Notes: generated by a model not told the origin, from the letters alone. Positions 7,621 to 16,935 are shown, counted from the stretch's first letter. The stretch: DNA of 64,000 bases from Roseateles depolymerans (GCA_003241055.1 QFOD01000005.1:173758-237757); one strand, 5' to 3'. Made by a program: numbers and translations.

Positions 7621-8895
7621 ATGAGCACTGGCATCCGAGACACCTCCGAACAAGACCGCCCGCTGAGCCGCCCCGCGCGCCGTCGCTGGCCCTGGGCGCT
7701 GGCCGCCGTGGCCGCGGCCGCCGCGCTGGCCTGGGGCGTGCCCAGGCTGCGGCAGAGCTGGTCCAGCGATCTGGCCGTCAGCGCTGCGCGGCTGAACTTC
7801 GCCACCGTCGACGTGGCGCCGCTGACCCGCGACGTGGCCGGCGAGGGCCGGGTCGTGGCGGCGCAGAGCCCCACGCTGTACGCCTCGGGCGGCGGCGCGG
7901 CGACGCTGCAGGTCAAGGCCGGCGACGCGGTCAAGCGCGGCCAGGCGCTGGCCGTCATCGACTCCCCCGAGCTGACCAACCGGCTGGCCCAGGAGCGCAG
8001 CAACGTCGACGCGCTGAGGGCCGATCTGGCCCGCGCCGAGGTCGAGGCCCGCCAGCAGACTGCGGCGCTGCAGAGCGCGCTGGACTCCGCCCGTATCGAC
8101 CTGCAGACCGCGCAGAACGACCTGGCCCGCCAGAACCAGGCCTTCGAGGCCGGCGCCACGGCCCGCATGCAGGTGGAGCGTGCGCAGGACGCGCTGGCCA
8201 AGGCGCGGCTGGCTTTCGAGCAGGCCCAGGCCTTGCGCGGGCTGAAGACGGACAGCCTGGCGCTGGACGTGCAGGCCAAGAAAAGCGCGCTGTCGCGCCA
8301 GCAGCTGCTGGTGCAAGACCTGGCACGCCAGGTCGACGAGCTGACCGTGCGCTCGCCGGTGGATGGTCAGGTCGGCCAGCTCTTCATCGACGAGCACGCC
8401 AACGTGGCGCGCGACGCCAAGCTGCTGTCGGTCATCGACCTGTCGCGCCTGGAGGTGCAGATGCAGGTGGCCGAGAGCTTCGCCCGCGAGCTGGGCGTGG
8501 GCATGCCCGGCGAGATCAGCGGCAACGGCCAGCGCTGGGCCGGCCAGGTCAGCTCGGTGTCGCCCGAGGTGGTCAACGGTGAGGTGGCGGCACGGCTGCG
8601 CTTTGCCCAGGCCCAGCCCGAGCAGCTGCGCCAGAACCAGCGCCTGTCGGTGCGCGTGCTGCTGGACAAGCGCGACAAGGTGCTGGGCGTGACCCGCGGC
8701 AGCTTCGTGGACGACGGCGGCGGCGCCATCGCCTACGTGGTGCGCAATGGCGTGGCCGAGAAGGTGGCCGTCAAGCTGGGTGCGCGCTCGCTGGAGCGGG
8801 TGGAGGTGATCTCCGGCCTGCAGGCGGGCGACCGGGTCGTGATCTCCGGCACCGACAACTTCAAGGGCGCGGACCGCGTCGTCATCGCGGACTGA
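7621..8895 (+). CDS. HlyD/MacA-like periplasmic adaptor of an efflux pump
   Basis: 424 residues from ATG 7621, with a run of five G just upstream. A single N-terminal transmembrane helix lies at about 24-42. Next come a biotinyl-lipoyl half-domain, a long coiled-coil hairpin (about 115-240, rich in Ala/Gln/Arg), the second lipoyl half (VRSPVDGQVGQL) and a beta-barrel/membrane-proximal region. It bridges an inner-membrane transporter and a TolC-type channel. It heads a five-gene operon whose ATPase, outer-membrane factor and two permeases follow. Regulation by sigma-54 is suggested by the upstream elements. Confidence 0.92.
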   Translation: MSTGIRDTSEQDRPLSRPARRRWPWALAAVAAAAALAWGVPRLRQSWSSDLAVSAARLNFATVDVAPLTRDVAGEGRVVAAQSPTLYASGGGAATLQVKAGDAVKRGQALAVIDSPELTNRLAQERSNVDALRADLARAEVEARQQTAALQSALDSARIDLQTAQNDLARQNQAFEAGATARMQVERAQDALAKARLAFEQAQALRGLKTDSLALDVQAKKSALSRQQLLVQDLARQVDELTVRSPVDGQVGQLFIDEHANVARDAKLLSVIDLSRLEVQMQVAESFARELGVGMPGEISGNGQRWAGQVSSVSPEVVNGEVAARLRFAQAQPEQLRQNQRLSVRVLLDKRDKVLGVTRGSFVDDGGGAIAYVVRNGVAEKVAVKLGARSLERVEVISGLQAGDRVVISGTDNFKGADRVVIAD

Positions 8896-8932
8896 GCGTC
8901 TGCCCCCTCTGATCCAACGAAAGGACATAGCC

Positions 8933-9616
8933 ATGCTGCAGATGGAAAAGCTCCAGAAGGTCTACCGCACCGAGATGGTCGAGACCTACGCGCTGCGCGA
9001 CTTCAACCTGAACGTCAACGAAGGCGAGTTCGTCGCCGTGACCGGCCCGTCCGGCTCGGGCAAGACCACCTTCCTCACCATCGCCGGCTTGCTGGAGGCG
9101 GCCAGCGGCGGGCGCTACCTGCTGGACGGCATCGACGTGAGCCGCATGAACGACGCCGAGCGCTCGCGCGTGCGCAACCAGAAGATCGGTTTCATCTTCC
9201 AGGCCTTCAACCTCATTCCCGACCTGAGCGTGCTGGACAACATTGAGGTGCCGCTGCGCTACCGCGGCATGGGCGGGGCCGAGCGCCGCAAGCGCGCGGC
9301 CGATGCGCTGGCCCGCGTGGGCCTGTCGGCCCGCGCCAAGCACTATCCGGCCGAGCTGTCGGGCGGCCAGCAGCAGCGCGTGGCGATCGCCCGGGCGCTG
9401 GCTGGCGAGCCGCGCCTGCTGCTGGCCGACGAGCCCACCGGCAATCTCGACAGCGCGATGGCCCGCAGCGTGATGGAGCTGCTGGAGGAGCTCAACCGCG
9501 ACGGCGCCACCATCGTGATGGTGACCCACGATCCGCAGCTGGCCGCGCGCTCGCAGCGCAATGTGCATGTGATCGACGGGCAGGTGGTGGACCTCACGAC
9601 CGAGGCTCGCGTCTGA
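8933..9616 (+). CDS. MacB/LolD-type ABC transporter ATPase
   Basis: 227 residues with the complete ABC signature: Walker A GPSGSGKTT near 39-47, Q-loop in FIFQAFN, signature LSGGQQQR, Walker B LLLADEPTGNLD and the H-loop THD near the end. Sequence and length place it with the LolD/MacB-type ATPases that drive mechanotransmission rather than classical translocation. Here the ATPase is separate from its two FtsX-type permeases. The ATG has GAAAGGA upstream, and its stop overlaps the start of the next gene by one base. Confidence 0.94.
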   Translation: MLQMEKLQKVYRTEMVETYALRDFNLNVNEGEFVAVTGPSGSGKTTFLTIAGLLEAASGGRYLLDGIDVSRMNDAERSRVRNQKIGFIFQAFNLIPDLSVLDNIEVPLRYRGMGGAERRKRAADALARVGLSARAKHYPAELSGGQQQRVAIARALAGEPRLLLADEPTGNLDSAMARSVMELLEELNRDGATIVMVTHDPQLAARSQRNVHVIDGQVVDLTTEARV

Positions 9617-10899
9617 TGGCCATGAGCAAGCTTTCCCCGCTCCTGCTGGGCCTGTTGCTGGCGGCGGCGGGTTCGGGCGCGCGGGCGGACGACCTGCTGC
9701 AGGCCTGGAACCAGGCCCGCACGGCCGACCCGCAGCTGCGCCAGGCTGCCGCGCTCAGCGGCGCCCAGGAGGCCGCAGCCCGGGTGGCGCGCGCGGCGCT
9801 GTTGCCGCAGTGGAGCGTCAACGCCAGCGAGCAGCGTGGCGACGGCCATCTGCACACCGCCACCAGCAGCATCAGCCAGGCGCTGCTGGACCTGCCCGCA
9901 CTGCGCGAATGGCAGGCCAGCCGCAGCGAGGCCAGCGCGCAGGAGCTGCGGCTGGATGCCGCGGCGCAGGACGCCCGCGCCCGCGTGGCCGCCGCCTATT
10001 TCGGCCTGCTGTCGGCCCAGGCCCAGCTCGCCACGGCACAGGCCAACGAGCAGGCCTTCGACCGCCAGGTGCGCGAGGCCGAGGTGCGCTTCAAGACCGG
10101 GCTGTCCGCCCAGGTCGAGGCCGAGCAGTCGCGCACCTACCGCGAACTGGCGCGCGGCAGCACGCTGGCCGCCGAGCTGGCCGTGTCCGACGCCCGCGAG
10201 GCGCTGGCCGAGCTGACCGGCGCGGCCCCCGGCGCGCTGCAGCCGCTGGTGGAGGCCTTCGCGGCCCAGCCGCTGGCCGACGGCGTCGACGCCTGGGTGG
10301 CGCGCGCACTGGAGGCCAACCCGGTGCTGCGCGCACTGCAGCAGGACGTGCAGGCCAGCGAGCGCCGCATCGCCGGAGCACGCGCCGGCCACCTGCCCAC
10401 GCTGAGCCTGGGCGTGGACACCACGCGCCAGCGCGGCGATGGCGTTTCCAGCCTGGATGCCAGCCGCACGCCCACGGTGGTGGGGCTGCGGCTCACGGTG
10501 CCGCTGTTTGCCGGTGGCGCCACCAGCGCCGCCACGGACCGCGCGGTGTTCCAGCGCGAGGCCGCGCGCGAGCAGCTGGAGGCTGCGCGCCGCGCGCTGC
10601 AGCGCGAGGTGAGGGCGCAGTACCAGGCCGTGGCCCAGGGCGAGGCGCGGCTGCGGGCCACGCAGGCCGCGGTGGAGGCCGCCCAGCGCTCGCTCGATGC
10701 CACCGGCACCGGGCTGACGCTGGGCACCCGCACCATCACCGACCTGTTGCTGGCCATCCAGACGCTGGGCCAGGCGCAGAACGCGCGCACCGACGCCCGC
10801 CACGGCCATGTGCTGGCGCTGCTGGCCCTGCACCGCGCCGCCGGCTCGCTGGACGACCAGGAGCTGCAGACCGTCAACGCGCTGCTGGAGGCCCGCTGA
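9616..10899 (+). CDS. TolC-family outer-membrane efflux channel protein
   Basis: 427 residues with a signal peptide (hydrophobic core to about 22, cleavage near GARA). The rest shows the duplicated long alpha-helical pattern of the outer-membrane efflux family, with many heptad-like Ala/Gln/Glu/Arg stretches and a LRLTVPLFAGGAT strand-turn typical of TolC proteins. The ATG overlaps the ATPase stop, so the two are translationally coupled. It completes the tripartite pump by supplying the outer-membrane duct. Confidence 0.9.
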   Translation: MAMSKLSPLLLGLLLAAAGSGARADDLLQAWNQARTADPQLRQAAALSGAQEAAARVARAALLPQWSVNASEQRGDGHLHTATSSISQALLDLPALREWQASRSEASAQELRLDAAAQDARARVAAAYFGLLSAQAQLATAQANEQAFDRQVREAEVRFKTGLSAQVEAEQSRTYRELARGSTLAAELAVSDAREALAELTGAAPGALQPLVEAFAAQPLADGVDAWVARALEANPVLRALQQDVQASERRIAGARAGHLPTLSLGVDTTRQRGDGVSSLDASRTPTVVGLRLTVPLFAGGATSAATDRAVFQREAAREQLEAARRALQREVRAQYQAVAQGEARLRATQAAVEAAQRSLDATGTGLTLGTRTITDLLLAIQTLGQAQNARTDARHGHVLALLALHRAAGSLDDQELQTVNALLEAR

Positions 10900-10958
10900 C
10901 ATGCACCCCCTGACGACACATCAATGCCTGCGGGCATACGGACCTGGGAGGCCCTGAG

Positions 10959-12266
10959 ATGTTCATCCATTACCTCGAACTCGCCTGGCGCAATGCGCGC
11001 TCGGCCAAGGGCCTGTCGGCGCTGATGGTGCTGGCGCTGGCGCTGGGCATAGGCGCCTGCATGACCACGCTGACGGTCTATCACGTGCTGTCCGGCGACC
11101 CCATCCCGGGCAAGAGCGCGCGGCTGTTCAATGTGCAGCTGGATGCGCGCGACATGATCGGCTACGAGCCCGGCAAGGATCCGGTGCTCGACCTGACCCG
11201 CTTTGACGCGACGGCATTGCTGCGCGAGAAGAAGGGCCTGCGCCAGAACATGTCCAGCGGCTTCAACACGGCCGTCGGCCTGCCGGATGCGCAGACCAAG
11301 CCGGTCTTCTCCTTCACCCGCTACACCACGACCGACTTCTTCGCGATGTTCGAGGCGCCGTGGGCGTTCGGCGGCGGCTGGAGCGCGGCCGATGACGAGG
11401 CCGAGGCGCGCGTGGCGGTAATTTCGGCGTCGCTGAACGACAAGCTGTTCGGCGGCGCCAACAGCGTGGGGCGCGAGATCGTCGTGCGCGGCCAGCCTCT
11501 GCGTGTGGTGGGCGTGCTCAAGCCCTGGAAGCTGCAGCCGCACTTCTACGACCTCACCACCGGCAGCTATGCCGACACCGAGGACCTCTTCCTGCCCTTC
11601 TCCACGGCGATGGTGCTGAAGATGGGCCACTGGGGCAACATGAGCTGCTGGGGGCGCGGCAGCAACGGCGGCAGTGCGACGGACCTCAAGGCCAGCTGCG
11701 CCTGGATTCAGTACTGGGTGGAGCTGGCCAAGCCGGAGGACGCCAAGGCCTACCGCGAGTACCTGGTGCACTACTTCGAGGAGCAGCGCCGCGCCGGGCG
11801 CTTCGAGCGCCCGACCAATCTGCGCCTGCGCAATGTGATGGAGTGGCTGGATGCGCAGGAGGTGCTGCCGCCCGACGTGCGCCTGCAGACCTGGCTGGCC
11901 TTCGGCTTCCTGGCCGTGTGCATCGTCAACATGGTGGGCCTGCTGCTGGCCAAGACGTTGCGCCGCTCGGGCGAGATCGGCGTGCGCCGCGCGCTCGGCG
12001 CCTCGCGGCGCGACATCTTTGCGCAGTTCATCGTCGAGGCCGGCGCGCTGGGCCTGGCCGGCGCAACGCTGGGGCTGCTGCTGGCCGAGGGCGGCCTGTG
12101 GCTGGTGCGGCAGAGCCCCAACGACTACGCCCGCCTGGCCGAGCTGGATGCGCTGATGCTGGGCGTCACGCTGGCCATTGCCATCGGCGCCAGCCTGCTG
12201 GCCGGCCTGCTGCCGGCCTGGCGCGCCGCGCTGGTGACCCCGGCCCTCCAACTCAAGGTGCAGTGA
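10959..12266 (+). CDS. MacB/FtsX-type ABC permease, first of two
   Basis: 435 residues. One transmembrane helix lies near 20-45, followed by a large periplasmic MacB-PCD-like domain of about 240 residues. A C-terminal FtsX domain has three membrane helices from about 300, with the conserved EIGVRRALGASRRDI cytoplasmic loop that contacts the ATPase. It pairs with the next permease to form a heterodimer, since the ATPase gene is separate. The 59-bp gap before it lacks any gene. Substrate cannot be read from sequence. Confidence 0.9.
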   Translation: MFIHYLELAWRNARSAKGLSALMVLALALGIGACMTTLTVYHVLSGDPIPGKSARLFNVQLDARDMIGYEPGKDPVLDLTRFDATALLREKKGLRQNMSSGFNTAVGLPDAQTKPVFSFTRYTTTDFFAMFEAPWAFGGGWSAADDEAEARVAVISASLNDKLFGGANSVGREIVVRGQPLRVVGVLKPWKLQPHFYDLTTGSYADTEDLFLPFSTAMVLKMGHWGNMSCWGRGSNGGSATDLKASCAWIQYWVELAKPEDAKAYREYLVHYFEEQRRAGRFERPTNLRLRNVMEWLDAQEVLPPDVRLQTWLAFGFLAVCIVNMVGLLLAKTLRRSGEIGVRRALGASRRDIFAQFIVEAGALGLAGATLGLLLAEGGLWLVRQSPNDYARLAELDALMLGVTLAIAIGASLLAGLLPAWRAALVTPALQLKVQ

Positions 12267-13564
12267 TGAAAACGACAACCACGCTGGCTTCCGCCCCCGC
12301 CGTGTCGCGAGGCGGCCTGCTCGCCACGCTGCGGGCCTGGACGCAGGACTTCGCCCCCATCCTGTCCACGCTAAAGCGGCACAAGATCGCCGCGGGGCTG
12401 ATCGTGCTGGAGGTGGCGCTGACCTGCACCATCGTCACCAACGCACTGCACATGATCCAGACCCGGGCCCAGCTGCTGTCGGTGAACAGCGGCCTGGCCG
12501 AGGCCGAGCTGGGCGTGTTGAACGCGCGTGGCAGCCGGCCGCAGGATCCCCTCACCTTCGACTCGCGCCTGCGCTCCGACCTCGCAGTGCTGCGTGCGCT
12601 GCCGGGCGTGAAGTCCGCGATCGCGGTGAATCAGCATGTGTTCGGCGGCAGCAGCAACAACTCCGGCGTGTCCCTGTCCCCCGACACGCAGGCACCGCGC
12701 GTGACGGTAGCCCAATACTCCAGCGACGAGCACCTGCTGCCCACCTTCGGCCTGCAACTGCTGGAAGGGCGCAATTTCCTGCCCAACGAGGTTCACGCCG
12801 ATTCCCGCGATGACGAGGGCGACGACGCGCGCATCGGTGTGGTGCTGATCAACAAAGTGCTGGCGGACAAGCTGTTCCCGGGGCGCTCCGCGCTCGGCCA
12901 GCGCCTCTACGGCCTGGGCGGGGGCGACGCGCCCGTCACGGTGATCGGTGTGGTGGGCACGCTGACCCATCCCTATCTGCACAAGAGCCGCCGCCAGGAC
13001 GGCTATGCGGTGGTCGTGCCGGTGCGCTCGGGCGGTTCTTACGTGGTGCGCACCGATCCCGCGCAGATGGACACGGTGCTCAAGGCCGCCAGCCGCGCGC
13101 TGGAGCGGAACGAGCAGGGCCGCGTCGTCACCTCCAACAAGCCGCTGACGCAGCTGCGGAGCGAGTTCTTCGCCCAGGACCGCGCGATGGCCTGGCTGAT
13201 GGGCGGTGTGTGCGCCGCGCTGTTGCTCGTCACGGCCATGGGCATCGTGGGCCTGGCCAGCTTCTGGGTGCAGCAGCGCACCCGCATGATCGGCACGCGC
13301 CGCGCGCTCGGCGCGACCCAGGGGCAGATCCTGCGCTACTTCCTGCTTGAGAACCTGCTGCTCACCACCACCGGCATCGTCATCGGCCTGGCCGGCGCGC
13401 TGGGCCTGAGCCAGTTGCTGATGCAGAGCTATGCGCTGCCCCGCCTGCCCTGGTTCTACCTGCCGGCCGGCGCGCTGACGCTGTGGGTGCTGGGCCAGCT
13501 GGCCGTGTGGGTGCCGGCCCGGCGTGCGGCGCGGCTGTCGCCGGTGGCGGCCCTGCGGGCCTGA
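12266..13564 (+). CDS. MacB/FtsX-type ABC permease, second of two
   Basis: 432 residues; the ATG at 12266 overlaps the stop of the first permease (TGATG). The architecture is the same: transmembrane helix at about 43-65, periplasmic domain, and three C-terminal helices with the RMIGTRRALGATQGQIL coupling loop. The two permeases are diverged paralogues. Last gene of the efflux operon; it converges with the protease gene 27 bp downstream. Confidence 0.9.
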   Translation: MKTTTTLASAPAVSRGGLLATLRAWTQDFAPILSTLKRHKIAAGLIVLEVALTCTIVTNALHMIQTRAQLLSVNSGLAEAELGVLNARGSRPQDPLTFDSRLRSDLAVLRALPGVKSAIAVNQHVFGGSSNNSGVSLSPDTQAPRVTVAQYSSDEHLLPTFGLQLLEGRNFLPNEVHADSRDDEGDDARIGVVLINKVLADKLFPGRSALGQRLYGLGGGDAPVTVIGVVGTLTHPYLHKSRRQDGYAVVVPVRSGGSYVVRTDPAQMDTVLKAASRALERNEQGRVVTSNKPLTQLRSEFFAQDRAMAWLMGGVCAALLLVTAMGIVGLASFWVQQRTRMIGTRRALGATQGQILRYFLLENLLLTTTGIVIGLAGALGLSQLLMQSYALPRLPWFYLPAGALTLWVLGQLAVWVPARRAARLSPVAALRA

Positions 13565-13591
13565 GCGCCAGAGCCCGCCGGGCCCGGGCGT

Positions 13592-14368
13592 TCAGGGCGC
13601 GGTGGGCGGGGTGTCGAGCAGCTTCTGCGCCTCGGAGGCCGGCACCGCGTAGCTGATGCCGGTGGGCACGGCCAGCGCGGCCTCCTTGGTGCCCTTGACC
13701 AGCACCATGTTGAGCACGCCCACCACCTCGCCGGTCTCCGCGTCCAGCACCGGGCCGCCGCTGTTGCCCGGGTAGGCGTTGGCGTCCAGCTGGAGGATGT
13801 CGAAGTTGCCCTGGCGTATCTGGTGAACGGCCCGTTCGTTGAGTGCCTGGAAGTTGCTCGCCGCGGCCGCGATCTGCGTGCGCGAGGCCACGATGCCGCG
13901 ATGCGTCACATGGCTGAAGCCCAGCGCGTTGCCCAGCGGGAAGCCGATCAGCGCGATGGCCGTGCCCTCGCGCGTGGGCGTGGTGGCCAGCTTCAGCGGC
14001 TTCACGGCCGCGCCGTCGATGCGCAGCTGCGCCAGGTCGCGGAAGGCGTCGCGGTTCACCAGCCGGGCCTCGCGCAGCTGCCAGCTGCCGTTGACCCAGA
14101 CCTGCACGGCCAGCGTGCGGTCGATGCGCCCCGGGTCTTCAGGCGGCAGCACGTGGGCGTTGGTCAGCACCGTGCGGCCGTCGCCCACCACGAAGCCCGT
14201 GCCGCGGAAGCCAAAGCGCGGGCTGTCCATCAGCCCGTAGCTGCCCACCAGCACCACCGCCGGCTTGGACTGCTCGATCAGATCGGGCAGGCTGAGCGCC
14301 CGGGCCACCGGCGCCAGCAGGCTCAGTGACAGGGGCAGGGCGGCGAGGCAGAGCGAGCGGCGTTGCAT
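13592..14368 (-). CDS. Exported trypsin-like serine protease (DegP/S1C type, no PDZ)
   Basis: 258 residues with a signal peptide ending near VARA. The catalytic triad is complete: H72 in LTNAHV, D111 in FRDLAQL and S203 in GNSGGPV. There is no PDZ domain after the protease domain, so it is shorter than DegP or DegS. It probably acts in the periplasm. It is divergent from the aspartyl-protease gene at 14449, sharing an 80-bp promoter region. Confidence 0.87.
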   Translation of the reverse strand: MQRRSLCLAALPLSLSLLAPVARALSLPDLIEQSKPAVVLVGSYGLMDSPRFGFRGTGFVVGDGRTVLTNAHVLPPEDPGRIDRTLAVQVWVNGSWQLREARLVNRDAFRDLAQLRIDGAAVKPLKLATTPTREGTAIALIGFPLGNALGFSHVTHRGIVASRTQIAAAASNFQALNERAVHQIRQGNFDILQLDANAYPGNSGGPVLDAETGEVVGVLNMVLVKGTKEAALAVPTGISYAVPASEAQKLLDTPPTAP

Positions 14369-14448
14369 GGCGGTGCACGAGAGGGGAGGCGGCGTTCATC
14401 CTAGCGCCGGCAGCCGCGCCGGCGAGCGGTTATGGTTGCCATCCGTTC

Positions 14449-14961
14449 ATGGCAATCCACCCCCCCCGCCCCGTGCCGCCTAGAGAGCTGCCCCATACGC
14501 TGAAACTGATCACGATCTGGCTGCTGGTGATGCTGGTGATCTTCCTGGGCATCAAGGCCTGGGAGCATCAGCGCGAAGCCAGCCGCTTCCGCCAGGCGGG
14601 CGACGCCATCGTGCTGAGCCGCTCGGCCGACGGCCATTTCCACTGGCCGGGGCGGGTCAACGGCCAGCAGGTCGATTTCCTCGTGGACACCGGCGCCACC
14701 TCCACCGCGCTGCCGCGCGCGCTGGCCGAGCGCGCCGGGCTCACCCCCATCGGCGAGGTGCGGGCGCAGACGGCCGGCGGGGCGACGCGCGGCTACATCG
14801 CGCGGGCGGACCTGGAGCTGGCCGGCGGCGTGCGCGCCGAGCGTCTGCAGGTGACCGTGCTGCCCGACCTGGCCGGCCCGCTGCTGGGCATGGACGTGCT
14901 GTCGCGCCTGCACTTCAGCCAGCAGGCGGGCGAGCTGCGGATCGAAGGAGGCGGGCGATGA
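14449..14961 (+). CDS. Membrane-anchored retropepsin-like aspartic protease
   Basis: 170 residues. A transmembrane helix at about 18-36 anchors it, with the catalytic domain probably in the periplasm. The single aspartic motif is LVDTGATSTALP with D80-T81-G82, followed by LLGMDVLSRL, the second conserved element of the bacterial clan AA family (TIGR02281-like). Retropepsins of this kind act as dimers. Its stop overlaps the start of the TraB/GumN gene (ATGA), so the two are translationally coupled. The start at 14449 keeps the anchor; an upstream extension would overlap the divergent gene. Confidence 0.85.
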   Translation: MAIHPPRPVPPRELPHTLKLITIWLLVMLVIFLGIKAWEHQREASRFRQAGDAIVLSRSADGHFHWPGRVNGQQVDFLVDTGATSTALPRALAERAGLTPIGEVRAQTAGGATRGYIARADLELAGGVRAERLQVTVLPDLAGPLLGMDVLSRLHFSQQAGELRIEGGGR

Positions 14962-15920
14962 GCGCCGGCTGGCGTCGTGCCACGGCCCGTGTTGCCGGCC
15001 TGGTCGGGGGCCTGGTGCTGCTGGTGCTGGCGGGCATGGCCCGGGCCGACTGCCCGCCGCAGATCCCGCAGCCCACGCCCGAGCAGGCCCAGCGCTGGGC
15101 CGCCCAGGCGACCGACCGCGGCGTGCTCTGGCGCATCACGCGCGACGGCCGCAGCAGCTATCTCTACGGCAGCCTGCACGTGGGCAAGGCCGAGTGGGCC
15201 TACCCCGGCCCCGCGCTGCGCGCGGCCTGGGCCGAGACGGAGGTGCTGGCCGTGGAGCTGGACCCGGCCGACGTCGGCCCCGCGCTGGCCGGGGCCGATG
15301 AGCCCGAGCCGCTGTCGCCGCGCCCGAAGGCCAGGCTCGAGGCCCAGGCCCGCGCCGCCTGCCTGCCGCCGGATGCGCTGGCCTCGCTGCCGGCCATGCT
15401 GCAGATCACCACGCTGATGCTGCTGGAGGCGCGGCGCGATGGTTTCGATGCCGGCTTCGGCCAGGACCTGATGCTGATCCAGTGGGCGCGGCGCGAGCAG
15501 CGGCCGGTGCAGTCGCTGGAGAGCGTGCAGGAGCAGCTCGACGCGCTGGCGCCCGCGCCGGGCGAGGCCGATGCGCTGCTGGAGGGTGGCCTGCGCGAGC
15601 TGCGCCAGGGCCGCGTGCGCGGGCCGCTGCGCCGGCTGGCGGCCACCTGGGCGCGCGGCGACCTGGCCGGCCTGGCCAACTACCCCAGCTGGTGCGCCTG
15701 CGCCGACACGCCGGCCGAGCGCGCCTGGCTCCAGCGCGTGAACGACGGGCGCAACCTGCATCTGGCCGAGCGCATCGACGCGCTGCACCGCGCCGGCCAG
15801 CGCCTGCTGGTGGCCGTGGGTGCGCTGCACATGAGCGGCCCCGAGGCGCTGCCCCGCCTGCTCGCGGCACGCGGCTTCGAGGTGCAGCCCCTGCTGCCCA
15901 GCGCAGCGTCCAGCCGTTAG
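14958..15920 (+). CDS. TraB/GumN family exported protein
   Basis: 320 residues with a signal peptide ending near ARA-DC at about 30. The family hallmarks are two GxxH motifs: GSLH at 71-74 near the N terminus and GALH at 288-291 near the C terminus, with conserved acidic positions (VELDP) between. TraB/GumN proteins are putative metalloproteases (Tiki-related); activity here is inferred. The stop codon TAG is supplied by the TA target site and first base of the MITE-like element, so the C terminus may have been altered by that insertion. Confidence 0.82.
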   Translation: MSAGWRRATARVAGLVGGLVLLVLAGMARADCPPQIPQPTPEQAQRWAAQATDRGVLWRITRDGRSSYLYGSLHVGKAEWAYPGPALRAAWAETEVLAVELDPADVGPALAGADEPEPLSPRPKARLEAQARAACLPPDALASLPAMLQITTLMLLEARRDGFDAGFGQDLMLIQWARREQRPVQSLESVQEQLDALAPAPGEADALLEGGLRELRQGRVRGPLRRLAATWARGDLAGLANYPSWCACADTPAERAWLQRVNDGRNLHLAERIDALHRAGQRLLVAVGALHMSGPEALPRLLAARGFEVQPLLPSAASSR

Positions 15921-16164
15921 CCCGGATATTTCGCGAGGTCGGCCCTGGGCGACCGGCGCCACCGATGACCTCGGAACGCTCGGCCGTTCAACGAGAGCTC
16001 CCATAGGGCTTGAGGGCCTACGCGGGCTGGCGCGGCGCCGGCCGGGCGCGCTGACCCTCAACTCCTCGCCCATGCCTGCGGGCATGGGCTGCGGCCGTCT
16101 CGGTCCATCTCGCCTCGCCCGGCATCCCCGCCAGTCCCGCGTCCCCCGCGAAATATCCGGGCTA
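15918..16164. mobile_element. MITE-like element with 16-bp terminal inverted repeats and TA duplication
   Basis: The 18-mer at 15918-15935 recurs as its exact reverse complement at 16147-16164. Written with the target site it is TA then GCCCGGATATTTCGCG on the left, mirrored on the right and closed by TA. The 247-bp element has no coding capacity for a transposase. TA duplications with short perfect ends fit a non-autonomous derivative of an IS630/Tc1-mariner-type element (inference). Internal hairpins are present, for example CCCATGCC-TGC-GGGCATGGG. Confidence 0.72.
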
Positions 16165-16197
16165 GGATGGCCCGCGGGGGACATGGAGGCCCCGGCG

Positions 16198-16935
16198 ATG
16201 AGCGACAACAGCTTTGCGAAGTTCGTGCCCGGATTCGACTTCCTTCAGGGACTGGTCAAGAACGCCAGCTCGGCGCTGCCCGGCATGGGCCAGTGGGTGG
16301 CGCCCACGCTCAATCCCGAGGAGCTCGGCAAGCGCATCGACGAGCTGCGCACCGTGCAGTACTGGCTGGAGCAGAACGCCCGCATGCTCGCCACCACCAT
16401 CCAGGCGCTGGAGGTGCAGCGCATGACGCTGTCCACGCTCCAGACCATGAACGTGCCGCTGGCCGACCTGCGCGACAGCCTCAAGCTGCCGGTGGTGGCG
16501 CCCGAGCCCGCACCGGCGCCCGCTCCGGCCTTCGCCCCGAAAACCAGCGCCGGCCGCACGACCCGACCCCGCACCAAGGCGGCCGAGGTGCCGCCGCTGC
16601 CGGTGGACCCGACCCAGTGGTGGAGCGCGCTGAGCCAGCAGTTCACCCAGCTGGCCGCCAATGCGATGAAGGACACCGCGACCGACGCCGCCAAGAACCT
16701 GGCCAGCGCCATCGTGAAGCAGTCGTTCGACGCGGCGGGCGACACGCTGCGCAAGGCCGCCAGCGTGCCGGGCGCCATGGTGGGTGGCGTGGCGCGCGGC
16801 CTGGGCGGAGCGGCCCCGGCGGCCACCGCCAAGGCGGCGAAGGCCACGAAGCCGTCCGCGACACCTTCCACGAAGGCGCCCGCGAAGCCGCGCGCACGCA
16901 CGACGAAGGCTGCGCCGCGCCGCGCCGGCGGCTGA
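16198..16935 (+). CDS. phaM: PhaM-like polyhydroxyalkanoate granule protein
   Basis: 245 residues from ATG 16198, chosen because GGAGG lies 8 bp upstream; ATG 16183 is in frame but less favourable. The N-terminal 100 residues match PhaM: a GFDFLQGLVKNA start, then NPEELGKRIDELRTVQYWLE and the helix MLATTIQALEVQRMTLSTL. The C terminus is a Lys/Ala/Pro/Thr-rich, histone-H1-like tail of about 45 residues. In Ralstonia, PhaM binds PHA synthase, DNA and granules. This implies the host stores PHA; no PHA synthase is in the window. Confidence 0.85.
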   Translation: MSDNSFAKFVPGFDFLQGLVKNASSALPGMGQWVAPTLNPEELGKRIDELRTVQYWLEQNARMLATTIQALEVQRMTLSTLQTMNVPLADLRDSLKLPVVAPEPAPAPAPAFAPKTSAGRTTRPRTKAAEVPPLPVDPTQWWSALSQQFTQLAANAMKDTATDAAKNLASAIVKQSFDAAGDTLRKAASVPGAMVGGVARGLGGAAPAATAKAAKATKPSATPSTKAPAKPRARTTKAAPRRAGG

